In this document: piece by piece, positions 1-6,298 of the stretch
How positions within the stretch are numbered: the first letter of the stretch is position 1
Layout of the letters: every line of letters begins with the position of its first letter
Origin: Flavonifractor avistercoris
Lineage (GTDB): Bacteria; Bacillota; Clostridia; Oscillospirales; Oscillospiraceae
Assembly: GCA_019119085.1 (NCBI GenBank)
Contig: DWXT01000194.1
Coordinates: forward strand, 1 to 10,439
Reading direction: 5' to 3'
DNA: 10,439 bases
Notes under the pieces: model-generated
Told to the model about the DNA's origin: nothing
Seen by the model: the letters and a program-made list of their open reading frames with translations, nothing else
Database searches by the model: none
Program-made: the position numbers and the translations under genes

Positions 1-13
1 ATCGCCATAGGCT

Positions 14-56
14 TTTTTGTACCACTCGCCTAGCGAGTGGTTTTGGGATACAAAAA
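14..56. repeat. Nested inverted repeat / hairpin, possible terminator
   Basis: An inner hairpin has a perfect 9-bp stem (ACCACTCGC at 21-29, GCGAGTGGT at 33-41) with a 3-nt loop and is followed by TTTTG, which resembles a short intrinsic terminator on the + strand. Outside it, TTTTTGT at 14-20 can pair with ACAAAAA at 50-56. The outer right arm overlaps the start of the next palindrome (54-87), so the outer stem and that palindrome cannot form fully at once. It may end an upstream + strand transcript (a TAG lies at 8-10) or be the edge of a repeated element. The window starts too close to decide. Confidence 0.5.
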
Positions 57-87
57 GAGCCCTTGCGCCGCGGCGCAAGGGCTCTTT
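54..87. terminator. Perfect 34-bp palindrome, probable bidirectional terminator
   Basis: The sequence is its own reverse complement over 34 bases: AAAGAGCCCTTGCGCC on the left mirrors GGCGCAAGGGCTCTTT on the right. It is GC-rich in the core with A at the left edge and T at the right edge, so either strand would give a GC stem ending in a few U residues. It lies directly before the promoter of the XRE gene and would insulate it from upstream transcription. The U-run is short (three), so termination strength is uncertain. Confidence 0.6.
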
Positions 88-89
88 GC

Positions 90-118
90 GTGACAAAATC
101 CGGCCCCCCTGCTACACT
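90..118 (+). promoter_or_regulatory. Sigma-A type promoter of the XRE regulator
   Basis: A -35 box GTGACA (90-95, five of six matches to TTGACA) is followed by a 17-nt spacer and a -10 box TACACT (113-118) preceded by TG one base away (extended -10). Transcription would start near 125, giving a very short leader ending in the AAGGAGGG ribosome binding site at 127-134. Confidence 0.65.
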
Positions 119-140
119 GTGGGCACAAGGAGGGATGCAC

Positions 141-983
141 ATGGCGTCCGTGGCAAAGCACATCAGAAAGCTCCGGCTGGAGCGGGGCCTTACCCAGGAG
201 GAGCTGGCAGAGCGGCTCCACGTCACCCGGCAGGCGGTGTCCAACTGGGAGCGCAGCGCCGCCCAGCCGGATCTGGACACCCTCCAGGCCATCGCCGCCG
301 CCCTGGGGGTGGAGGTGACCGAGGTGATCTACGGTGCGCCGCCCCCGGCGGCGGTCACAGGGGCCGTCCGGCGGCGGTGGCTGATCACCGGGGCCCTGGC
401 GGTGCTGGGGGCGGCGGTGCTGATCTATCTGGTGTATCTGCTGGCCTTCTCCAACGGAGCGGCGGGCACCCGGCGGGACGGCTTCCGCTATCAGCTGGGG
501 GACGGGGCCTACCGCACCACTGTCTACACCCTGACGGATCCTCGGACGGTGGAGGTGGAGCTGAGTGATCCGTCCTCCAGCATCGGCTCGGTGCTCTATC
601 AGGATGACAAGGGATGCTCCATTACCGTGTCCGGGCTGGAACAGCTCAACGGCCGCTGGGTGGTCACCTTCCAGGCGGAGGGCACCCTGAACCGCCTGGG
701 CGGGCGGCTGGTGTCCGGCTGCTATGAGGAGCGCGCCGGCGATTCCCTGAGCAGCTTCCGGGTGGAGGCCGCCGACGGCCTGTCCCTCACCACCGCTGTG
801 GGCGGGCAGAGCTGGGCCGGTGAGCTGGCGGACACCCAGCCCCTGGAGCGGACAGGAAACGCCTTCTCCTTTTACCTGTTCCCCTCCGGGCTGGAGGACG
901 AGCTGGAGTCCGGCACGGCTTCCCTCACCGTGGAGGGCCTGATTGACTTCCGCACGTGGCGGAACTGGCGCTTCTGGGGGTAG
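141..983 (+). CDS. Membrane-anchored XRE-family helix-turn-helix regulator
   Basis: A 280-residue protein. Residues 7-62 form a Cro/C1-type (XRE) helix-turn-helix domain with the typical run LTQEELAERLHVTRQAVSNW. Residues about 80-103 are one hydrophobic membrane span after an RRR stop. The remaining ~175 residues have no family I recognise; the topology implies they lie outside the membrane and could act as a sensor. The start at 141 is chosen over an in-frame ATG at 135 because AAGGAGGG (127-134) leaves no spacer to 135 but about 7 nt to 141. The gene is alone on its transcript, with its own promoter upstream and a strong terminator downstream. The DNA-binding role is well supported by the motif. 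Target genes and signal are unknown, and the C-terminal domain function is inferred only from position. Confidence 0.85.
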   Translation: MASVAKHIRKLRLERGLTQEELAERLHVTRQAVSNWERSAAQPDLDTLQAIAAALGVEVTEVIYGAPPPAAVTGAVRRRWLITGALAVLGAAVLIYLVYLLAFSNGAAGTRRDGFRYQLGDGAYRTTVYTLTDPRTVEVELSDPSSSIGSVLYQDDKGCSITVSGLEQLNGRWVVTFQAEGTLNRLGGRLVSGCYEERAGDSLSSFRVEAADGLSLTTAVGGQSWAGELADTQPLERTGNAFSFYLFPSGLEDELESGTASLTVEGLIDFRTWRNWRFWG

Positions 984-1015
984 CCCGGCCGGGGTTCCGG
1001 CCGCAGCACAAGCAG

Positions 1016-1049
1016 ACCGGGCGGACGCAGCCGCGTCCGCCCGGTTTTT
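1016..1049 (+). terminator. Strong intrinsic terminator between convergent genes
   Basis: A 13-bp perfect stem (ACCGGGCGGACGC at 1016-1028, GCGTCCGCCCGGT at 1033-1045) closes a 4-nt loop and runs into TTTTT (1045-1049). It ends the XRE gene. It also lies just past the stop of the convergent DivIVA-like gene, but the opposite strand lacks a clear U-run there. Confidence 0.9.
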
Positions 1050-1056
1050 CTGTATT

Positions 1057-1800
1057 TCAGTTATCGTCCAGGGGCAGGGGATCCGGCGGCCGGTGGTTGA
1101 GCTCCGCCGAATAGCCCTCGGCCAGCCGGCTCAGCTGCTCCGCCTGGCTGCCCAGGGTGTGGGAGATCTCCTCCAGCAGGCCGCCCGCCTGATCCATCTC
1201 GGCCCTGGCCCGTCCGATGGCGGCGTTGACGTCCTCCCGCAGCCTGCCATATCCGGTCTGCACCCGGCTCAGCCACTGCTCCACGTCGGCCTGGAGCCGC
1301 TTTGCCCGCTCCTCCGCCTCTGCCTGGACATCCTGGGCCCGGCAGTGGGCCTCCAGCTCGATGCCGGCGGTGCGATCCTTGATCTTCTCGTAGGCCTCCG
1401 CCGCCTGACCCGCCCGGGCCAGCTTCTCCTTGGTCTCCGTCAGGCGCGCCTCCGTCTCGGTCAGCAGCTCCTCCGCCGCGGTTTTCTCCCGGCGCAGCTC
1501 CGCCAGCTCCGTCTCCAGCCGGGCCAGCTCCTTCTGACGCTCCTCGCCCTCCCTGCGGGCGGCGGAGAGCTCCTCCCGCAGGCCCTGGAGCTCCTGTCCC
1601 AGCTTCTCCTCCCGCTCCCGGGCGGCCGTCAGCTCCCCCTCCCGGGCGGACTGCGCCTCTCCGGCCTCGTCCAGCTTCCGCTGAAGCCCATCCAGCTTCT
1701 CACGGTGCTCCCGCGTCATGGTCTCAATATACAGCAGTACGTCCTGCTTCTGAAAGCCGCCAAAGGTGGCTGTGCGGAACTGGAGTTCTGTGTCGGCCAT
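1057..1800 (-). CDS. DivIVA-like coiled-coil protein
   Basis: A 247-residue protein. The N-terminal ~25 residues (FRTATFGGFQKQDVLLYIE, residues 8-26) resemble the DivIVA/GpsB membrane-targeting turn, where an aromatic-glycine pair precedes an acidic-valine helix start. Residues about 28-245 are almost entirely charged heptad sequence rich in E, R, L, A and Q, as in long parallel coiled coils. DivIVA proteins mark curved membrane at division sites and poles, and recruit division or wall-synthesis partners. The true subfamily here is not certain, because it is longer than GpsB and does not sit in the usual ylm/sep cluster. The start at 1800 has a GAGGG site about 8 nt upstream on the minus strand. 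It has its own promoter (1833-1861). The two small genes further upstream on the same strand may also read into it. Confidence 0.75.
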   Translation of the reverse strand: MADTELQFRTATFGGFQKQDVLLYIETMTREHREKLDGLQRKLDEAGEAQSAREGELTAAREREEKLGQELQGLREELSAARREGEERQKELARLETELAELRREKTAAEELLTETEARLTETKEKLARAGQAAEAYEKIKDRTAGIELEAHCRAQDVQAEAEERAKRLQADVEQWLSRVQTGYGRLREDVNAAIGRARAEMDQAGGLLEEISHTLGSQAEQLSRLAEGYSAELNHRPPDPLPLDDN

Positions 1801-1832
1801 TTCGGATCCCTCGTTTCTACAGATTCACGGCT

Positions 1833-1861
1833 ATTTTATCACAGTTAACGCCGCAGTACAA
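1833..1861 (-). promoter_or_regulatory. Probable promoter of the DivIVA-like gene
   Basis: Read on the minus strand, TTGTAC (1861-1856) is followed by a 17-nt spacer and TAAAAT (1838-1833), a five-of-six match to TATAAT. The -35 box is only partial. The position, about 33 nt before the start codon in an AT-rich patch of a GC-rich region, supports it. Confidence 0.5.
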
Positions 1862-1878
1862 CAAAAAGTGCGTCCTGT

Positions 1879-2184
1879 TCAAGAAAGAAGGACAAATTCA
1901 CCGTCGTCATACCTGTAATACAGCGTCTCACCGTCCGGGGCCATGGTGACCACAAAGATCCAGCCCGACGGATCACGGCTGTACCACGGGCGTATTACCT
2001 CCACGCTTTCAAATAGCGAGTCGGAATATACGCCGTGCTCCACCTTGATTTTGTACTCCAACTGCGCGGTCATGGACATGGCCCGATAATCACGGGCGGA
2101 ATGAACCAGGGGCAGCCAAATGAAAAACACCAGGACAGCCGCCAGAACAAGAACCGCGATGGTCAGCTTTCTTGTCCTGTTCAT
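1879..2184 (-). CDS. Small N-terminally membrane-anchored hypothetical protein
   Basis: A 101-residue protein of no family I recognise. Residues 1-6 are basic (MNRTRK) and residues about 8-26 are a hydrophobic span, so it is either signal-anchored or secreted. The remaining ~75 residues are a soluble domain with many aromatics (WYSRDPSGWIFVV, then YYRYDDGEF near the end) that looks like a small beta-rich fold outside the membrane. The start at 2184 follows a purine-rich AAGGGGG about 9 nt upstream. Only 22 nt separate it from the stop of the upstream small gene, so both probably share a transcript. Base composition looks less GC-rich than in the neighbouring genes, which may indicate acquired DNA. 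Its coding status is supported by the operon spacing and coherent protein layout, but the function is unknown. Confidence 0.6.
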   Translation of the reverse strand: MNRTRKLTIAVLVLAAVLVFFIWLPLVHSARDYRAMSMTAQLEYKIKVEHGVYSDSLFESVEVIRPWYSRDPSGWIFVVTMAPDGETLYYRYDDGEFVLLS

Positions 2185-2206
2185 CCGGATATCCCCCTTC
2201 CTTTCC

Positions 2207-2549
2207 TCATCTCTTTATCGCATGGGCGGAGATCACGTCGGACAGCAGGGCATAGACCTCCTGATACAGCTTCTCGTGCCCGACAATTTGATAATGGGTG
2301 TCCCCAAACTGGGCGGAGTCATAGCCTGGCCGGCTGGAGAGGTTGAGGCAGCTCGCTCCCGGGAATGTCCGCGCTGTAGGTCTCCCCGTCCCGCCCGAAG
2401 TCGGCGCTGACAAAGCCGACGCTGGGGTTGTCCGCGGGCTCCACCATGGGCCTTGTGGGCAGAAATACAGCTGCCGCCACAGCAGCGGCCAGCACCAGCA
2501 CGCCGACGCAGAGTACCGTCCGCCATCTCCTGTGCAAGCCATTTTTCAT
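2207..2549 (-). pseudogene. Small membrane-anchored hypothetical gene broken by a +1 frameshift
   Basis: The start ATG at 2549 opens a frame with basic residues, a hydrophobic span at about residues 11-30 and a soluble stretch ending ...YSADIPGSEL. That frame then stops at 2319-2321, after 76 codons. The next frame continues with a coherent soluble sequence (RPGYDSAQFGDTHYQIVGHE and on to the TGA at 2207). The two join cleanly if one base is removed near 2347-2348 (a GG on the + strand), giving SELLNLSSRPGYDS and a 113-residue protein. The layout matches the next gene downstream: short, N-terminal anchor, soluble tail. A true inactivating mutation, a sequencing error or programmed frameshifting would all fit; I see no slippery heptamer, so the first two are likelier. 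I do not recognise the family. Confidence 0.6.
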
Positions 2550-2613
2550 ACTGCATCCCCCAACTTTTTCGCGGCCTCCGCCGCCCGTCCAGCCGGCTCC
2601 TCCTGTCAGGGAG

Positions 2614-2622
2614 AGTATAGCA
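2614..2622 (-). promoter_or_regulatory. Possible extended -10 promoter of the small-gene pair
   Basis: On the minus strand TGCTATACT reads as an extended -10 element (TG, one base, TATACT at 2619-2614), about 65 nt before the start codon at 2549. No good -35 box lies 16-18 nt upstream, so this is tentative. It sits back-to-back with the strong + strand promoter at 2701. Confidence 0.4.
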
Positions 2623-2700
2623 TACGGCGGGGGAAAAATCCACCTTCCGCCCGATTTTCCGGGCAGACAGCCAGGCCCTGGCCGTCCCGGCTTCTTTGCA

Positions 2701-2729
2701 TTGACTGGTTTCCCTACAGGTGATATAAT
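2701..2729 (+). promoter_or_regulatory. Near-consensus sigma-A promoter of the methyltransferase-ecf-truA operon
   Basis: TTGACT (2701-2706), a 17-nt spacer and a perfect TATAAT (2724-2729) preceded by TG at 2721-2722. This is the best promoter in the window and sits about 40 nt before the start at 2770. Short gene gaps downstream suggest it drives everything up to truA. Confidence 0.85.
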
Positions 2730-2769
2730 AGGATGATTATGACAAACTGGACAATGGGACGGGATCAAG

Positions 2770-3633
2770 ATGTGGATTTCCGATAACTGGAGAGACTATG
2801 AGCTGCTGGACTGCGGCAATGGCGAGCGGCTGGAGCGGTGGGGAAAATACCTGCTGGTGCGGCCCGACCCTCAGGCCATCTGGCGGCCCGAGGGAAGGCA
2901 CCCCGGCTGGCGGAAGTATGACGCCCGGTATCAGCGCTCCTCCACCGGCGGGGGCCAGTGGGTCAAGAAGGAGCTGCCCCAGCGGTGGACGCTGGGCTAC
3001 GGCCCGCTGACGCTCAACGTCAAGCCCATGAACTTCAAGCACACCGGCGTGTTCCCCGAGCAGGCGGCCAACTGGGACTTCGCCATGGAGCGCATCCGCG
3101 CCGCCGGGCGGCCCGTCAGCGTGCTCAACCTGTTCGCCTACACCGGCGCGGCCTCGGTGGCCTGCGCGGCGGCGGGGGCCTCGGTGTGCCACGTGGACGC
3201 GGCCAAGGGCATGGTGGCCTGGGCCCGGGAGAACGCGGCCTCCTCCGGCCTGTCCGACGCCCCTATCCGCTGGATCGTGGACGACTGCGCCAAGTTTGTG
3301 GAGCGGGAGATCCGCCGGGGGCGGAAGTACGACGCGGTGATCATGGATCCCCCCTCCTACGGACGGGGCCCCTCCGGGGAGATCTGGAAGCTGGAGGAGA
3401 ACCTGTTCCCCTTTGTGGAACTGGTCACCGGGGTGCTCTCCGACGAGCCCCTGTTCTTCCTGATCAACTCCTACACCACGGGCCTGGCCCCGTCAGTGCT
3501 GACCTATCTGCTGGAGACCCTGGTGAGCCGGAAATACGGCGGCCGCACCGAGAGCCAGGAGCTGGGCCTGCCCGTCACCGCCACCGGCCTGGCCCTGCCC
3601 TGCGGGGCCACGGGCCGCTGGACTGCCGAATAA
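2770..3633 (+). CDS. RlmI-like class I SAM-dependent methyltransferase
   Basis: A 287-residue protein of the COG1092 type (23S rRNA cytosine-C5 methyltransferase RlmI/RlmK relatives). The Rossmann SAM-binding motif I is VLNLFAYTGAASV (residues 118-130). An acidic residue at 143 (HVDAAKG) follows the second strand, DD at 171-172 is the likely adenine-side acidic pair, and DPPSYGRGP (193-201) is the catalytic-loop motif typical of RNA and protein methyltransferases of this fold. LPCGATGRW near the C-terminus (C278) is another family hallmark. It is shorter than E. coli RlmI (about 400 residues) and lacks an obvious N-terminal PUA domain, so the substrate may differ. It is the first gene after the strong promoter; ecfA1 follows its stop by 11 nt. 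The start at 2770 has only a moderate GGGA-type binding site. Methyltransferase identity is firm, rRNA substrate is inferred. Confidence 0.85.
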   Translation: MWISDNWRDYELLDCGNGERLERWGKYLLVRPDPQAIWRPEGRHPGWRKYDARYQRSSTGGGQWVKKELPQRWTLGYGPLTLNVKPMNFKHTGVFPEQAANWDFAMERIRAAGRPVSVLNLFAYTGAASVACAAAGASVCHVDAAKGMVAWARENAASSGLSDAPIRWIVDDCAKFVEREIRRGRKYDAVIMDPPSYGRGPSGEIWKLEENLFPFVELVTGVLSDEPLFFLINSYTTGLAPSVLTYLLETLVSRKYGGRTESQELGLPVTATGLALPCGATGRWTAE

Positions 3634-3644
3634 GAGGGAGACGC

Positions 3645-4496
3645 ATGAACGACACCATCATCAAAACCGAGAACCTCCGCTTCACCTATTCCGAGGCGGG
3701 GGAGGTCAACCCCCTGGTGCTGGACGGGGTGAGCCTGGACATTGAGGCCGGCTCCTTCGTGGCCGTGCTGGGCCACAACGGCTCCGGCAAGTCCACCCTG
3801 GCCAAGCACCTGAACGCCATCCTGCTGCCCTCCGGCGGCAAGGTGTACGTGGACGGCATCGACACCATGGACGAGGAGCGGCTTCTGGATATCCGCCGCA
3901 CCGTGGGCATGGTATTCCAGAACCCGGACAACCAGATTGTGGCCAACGTGGTGGAGGAGGATGTGGCCTTCGCCCCGGAGAACCTGGGGGTGCCCCCGGA
4001 GGAGATCCGCCGCCGGGTGGATGACGCCCTCAAGACCGTGGGCATGTACGAGTACCGGGAGCACGCCCCCCACCTGCTCTCCGGCGGTCAGAAGCAGCGG
4101 GTGGCCATCGCCGGCGTGCTGGCCATGGCGCCCCGGTGCATCGTGCTGGACGAGCCCACCGCCATGCTGGATCCCACCGGCCGGGCGGAGGTCATGAGAA
4201 CCATAAAAACCCTCAACCGCACGTCCGGCGTCACGGTGGTGCTCATCACCCATCACATGGACGAGGCCGCCCAGGCCGACCGGCTGGTGGTCATGGCCAA
4301 GGGCCGGGTGGTGGCCGACGGCGCCCCCAAGGAGGTCTTCCAGCAGGTGGAGGCGCTGAAATCCGTGGGCCTCACCGTCCCTGAGACCACCGAGCTGCTG
4401 TGGCAGCTGCGCCAGGCCGGGGTGGACGTGCCCCTGGACGCCCTCAGCGACGAGGAGTGCACCCAGGCTCTGTATGACGTATTGACGCGGGCGTGA
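3645..4496 (+). CDS. ecfA1: ECF transporter ATPase EcfA1
   Basis: A 283-residue ABC ATPase of the energy-coupling-factor transporter core. It hydrolyses ATP in the cytoplasm to drive vitamin or metal uptake through EcfT and a substrate-specific S component. Visible motifs are Walker A GHNGSGKST (43-51), Q-loop FQNPDNQ (Q92), ABC signature LSGGQKQR (145-152), Walker B CIVLDE (165-170) and the switch histidine in ITHHMDEA (H203). The C-terminal ~70 residues (GLTVPETTELLWQL) form the extension typical of EcfA subunits. The FQNPDNQ type Q-loop and the gene order identify it as A1 rather than A2. The start at 3645 is preceded by AGAGGGAG, 11 nt after the methyltransferase stop, so the two are probably co-transcribed. 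Confidence 0.95.
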   Translation: MNDTIIKTENLRFTYSEAGEVNPLVLDGVSLDIEAGSFVAVLGHNGSGKSTLAKHLNAILLPSGGKVYVDGIDTMDEERLLDIRRTVGMVFQNPDNQIVANVVEEDVAFAPENLGVPPEEIRRRVDDALKTVGMYEYREHAPHLLSGGQKQRVAIAGVLAMAPRCIVLDEPTAMLDPTGRAEVMRTIKTLNRTSGVTVVLITHHMDEAAQADRLVVMAKGRVVADGAPKEVFQQVEALKSVGLTVPETTELLWQLRQAGVDVPLDALSDEECTQALYDVLTRA

Positions 4497-4572
4497 GAAA
4501 ATCGCGCTCCGCTTACCGGGCGTCACCCGGTTTCACGGGGATGCACCACTATTGATAAAGGAATGAAGTCAG

Positions 4573-5451
4573 TTGGAACCCATCATTCAGACGGAACACC
4601 TGAGCCATATCTACTCCGCCGGCACCCCGTTTGAGCACGGCGCTCTGGTGGACGTGGACTTCACCGCCTACCGGGGGGAATACCTGGGCATCATCGGCCA
4701 CACCGGCTCGGGCAAATCCACCCTGATCCAGCACCTGAACGGCCTGCTCAAACCCACCTCCGGCCGGGTGCTCTACGAGGGGCAGGACATCTGGGAGAGC
4801 AAGGAGCGTACCCGTGAGACCCGCTTCCACGTGGGCCTGGTGTTTCAGTACCCGGAGTACCAGCTCTTTGAGGAGACCATCTATAAGGACATCGCCTTCG
4901 GCCCCAAAAACATGGGCCTGGACGAGAAGGAGATCGACCGCCGGGTGCGGGAGGCCGCCCAGTTCGTGGGCCTGAGGGAGGAGCTGCTGGAGAAGTCCCC
5001 CTTTGAGCTCTCCGGCGGCCAGAAGCGCCGGGTGGCCATCGCCGGCGTCATCGCCATGGAGCCGTCGGTGCTCATTCTGGACGAGCCCACCGCCGGGCTG
5101 GATCCCGTGGGCGTGGAGGAGATTCTGGGCAACATCCGGGACTACCACCAGGCCAAGAACGCCACCATCATCATCGTCTCCCACTCCATGGAGGAGATGG
5201 CCCGGACGGTAGACCGCATCGTGGTGGTCAATGACGGCCGCATCCCCTTCTCCGGCGCGCCCCGGGAGGTGTTCGCCCACGGGGACGAGCTGGAGGCCAT
5301 GGGCCTGGGCGTGCCTGCCATGACGCGGGTGTTCCACCGGCTGCGGGCCATGGGCGTGGACATCGACGCCTCGGTATACACCACCGAGCAGGCCAGGGAC
5401 GCCATCCTGGCCAGGCTGGGCCGTGGGCAGACAGAAAAGGGGGCGGTGTAA
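4573..5451 (+). CDS. ecfA2: ECF transporter ATPase EcfA2
   Basis: A 292-residue partner ATPase of EcfA1; the heterodimer couples ATP hydrolysis to EcfT. Motifs are Walker A GHTGSGKST (42-50), Q-loop FQYPEYQLFEET (Q92), signature LSGGQKRR (146-153), Walker B VLILDE (166-171) and H204 in IVSHSMEE. The YPEYQLFEET segment is characteristic of EcfA2. The start is TTG at 4573: AAAGGA at 4557-4562 lies 10 nt upstream, the frame is closed by a TGA at 4564, and the ATG at 4563 is in another frame. The 76-nt gap after ecfA1 is long for this operon. ecfT begins directly after the stop (TAAATG). Confidence 0.95.
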   Translation: MEPIIQTEHLSHIYSAGTPFEHGALVDVDFTAYRGEYLGIIGHTGSGKSTLIQHLNGLLKPTSGRVLYEGQDIWESKERTRETRFHVGLVFQYPEYQLFEETIYKDIAFGPKNMGLDEKEIDRRVREAAQFVGLREELLEKSPFELSGGQKRRVAIAGVIAMEPSVLILDEPTAGLDPVGVEEILGNIRDYHQAKNATIIIVSHSMEEMARTVDRIVVVNDGRIPFSGAPREVFAHGDELEAMGLGVPAMTRVFHRLRAMGVDIDASVYTTEQARDAILARLGRGQTEKGAV

Positions 5452-6264
5452 ATGGCGCTGAAGGACATTACCCTGGGCCAGTACTTCCCCGGCCACACCG
5501 TGATCCACCGGCTGGATCCCCGCACCAAGCTCATTTTCACCGTGGCCTATATCGTGGCCCTGTTCCTGGCCAGGCAGGTGGTCTCCTATGCCATCCTGCT
5601 GGTGCTGCTGGGGGTGCTCATTGCCGTGTCCAAGGTGGGCCTCAAGAGCATCCTGCGGGGCATGAAGCCCATTCTGATCATCGTGATCATCACCGGCGTG
5701 CTCAACCTGTTCTACACCGCCGGCGAGGGGGAGCCCCTGGTCTCCTTCTGGGTGTTCAACATCTACGCGGAGGGCATCTGGGCCGCCATCTTCATGGTGC
5801 TGCGCATCGCCATGCTCATCACCTGCACCTTCCTGCTGACCTACACCACCTCCCCCATCCAGCTCACCGACGGCCTGGAGCGGCTGATGAACCCCCTGAA
5901 GGCCATCAAGGTGCCTGTCCACGAGCTGTCCATGATGATGTCCATCGCCCTGCGCTTCATCCCCACGCTGATCGAGGAGACGGACAAGATCATGTCCGCC
6001 CAGAAGGCCCGGGGCGCCGACTTCGACACCGGCAACCTGATGCAGAAGGCCAAGGCCCTGGTGCCCCTGCTGGTGCCCCTGTTCATCTCCGCCTTCCGCC
6101 GGGCCGACGAGCTGGCGGTGGCCATGGAGTGCCGCTGCTACCACGGCGGCGAGGGCCGCACCCGCCTGCGGCAGCTGAAGCTGAAGGGCATGGACGTGGC
6201 CGCCCTGCTGTTTGCCCTGGCCATGTGCGTGGGCATCGGCGTGCTGGGCCACTTCGGGCTGTAA
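5452..6264 (+). CDS. ecfT: ECF transporter transmembrane component EcfT
   Basis: A 270-residue integral membrane protein that links the EcfA1/EcfA2 ATPases to an S component. The N-terminus has the family motif HRLDPRTKL (19-27). Hydrophobic spans follow at about 29-58, 72-88, 112-131 and 246-266. The two coupling-helix motifs that dock into the ATPases are seen as QKARGADF (184-191, the A-R-G motif) and AMECRCYHGG (224-233), the CRCY variant of the second X-R-X motif. The length is normal for EcfT. It starts with ATG immediately after the ecfA2 stop, with AAAAGGGGG as binding site inside ecfA2, so translation is probably coupled. No S-component gene lies in the window, consistent with a shared (group II) core. 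Confidence 0.95.
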   Translation: MALKDITLGQYFPGHTVIHRLDPRTKLIFTVAYIVALFLARQVVSYAILLVLLGVLIAVSKVGLKSILRGMKPILIIVIITGVLNLFYTAGEGEPLVSFWVFNIYAEGIWAAIFMVLRIAMLITCTFLLTYTTSPIQLTDGLERLMNPLKAIKVPVHELSMMMSIALRFIPTLIEETDKIMSAQKARGADFDTGNLMQKAKALVPLLVPLFISAFRRADELAVAMECRCYHGGEGRTRLRQLKLKGMDVAALLFALAMCVGIGVLGHFGL

Positions 6265-6276
6265 ATTTAAGAAAAT

Positions 6277-6282
6277 TATAAT
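6277..6282 (+). promoter_or_regulatory. Possible internal -10 box before truA
   Basis: A perfect TATAAT lies in a short AT-rich patch between ecfT and truA. No recognisable -35 box sits 16-18 nt upstream (the sequence there is GC-rich ecfT coding end). If used, the transcript would start only about 10 nt before the truA ATG. It may instead be chance in AT-rich spacer. Confidence 0.3.
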
Positions 6283-6298
6283 GTGAGCTTAAAGCCTT

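Noticed and set aside
943..1848. 301-codon + strand frame opposite the DivIVA-like gene
   Set aside because: It is the L/Q/G-rich mirror of a coiled coil and runs through a strong terminator. The minus-strand gene has the promoter, ribosome site and family motif.
1872..1894. Terminator after the small minus-strand gene
   Set aside because: Only a 5-bp stem with a 12-nt loop overlapping the stop codon; too weak to list.
2958..3644. N-terminal extension of EcfA1 in the same frame
   Set aside because: It overlaps the methyltransferase in another frame and is G/R-rich. The EcfA1 start at 3645 has a good ribosome site and the family N-terminus.
3504..4526. 340-codon minus-strand frame opposite ecfA1
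   Set aside because: H/G/V-rich antisense shadow of a clear ABC ATPase gene.
4549..6252. 567-codon open frame on the minus strand
   Set aside because: It lies opposite ecfA2 and ecfT, is dominated by H, G, Q and L, and has no domain. This is a GC-driven antisense shadow.
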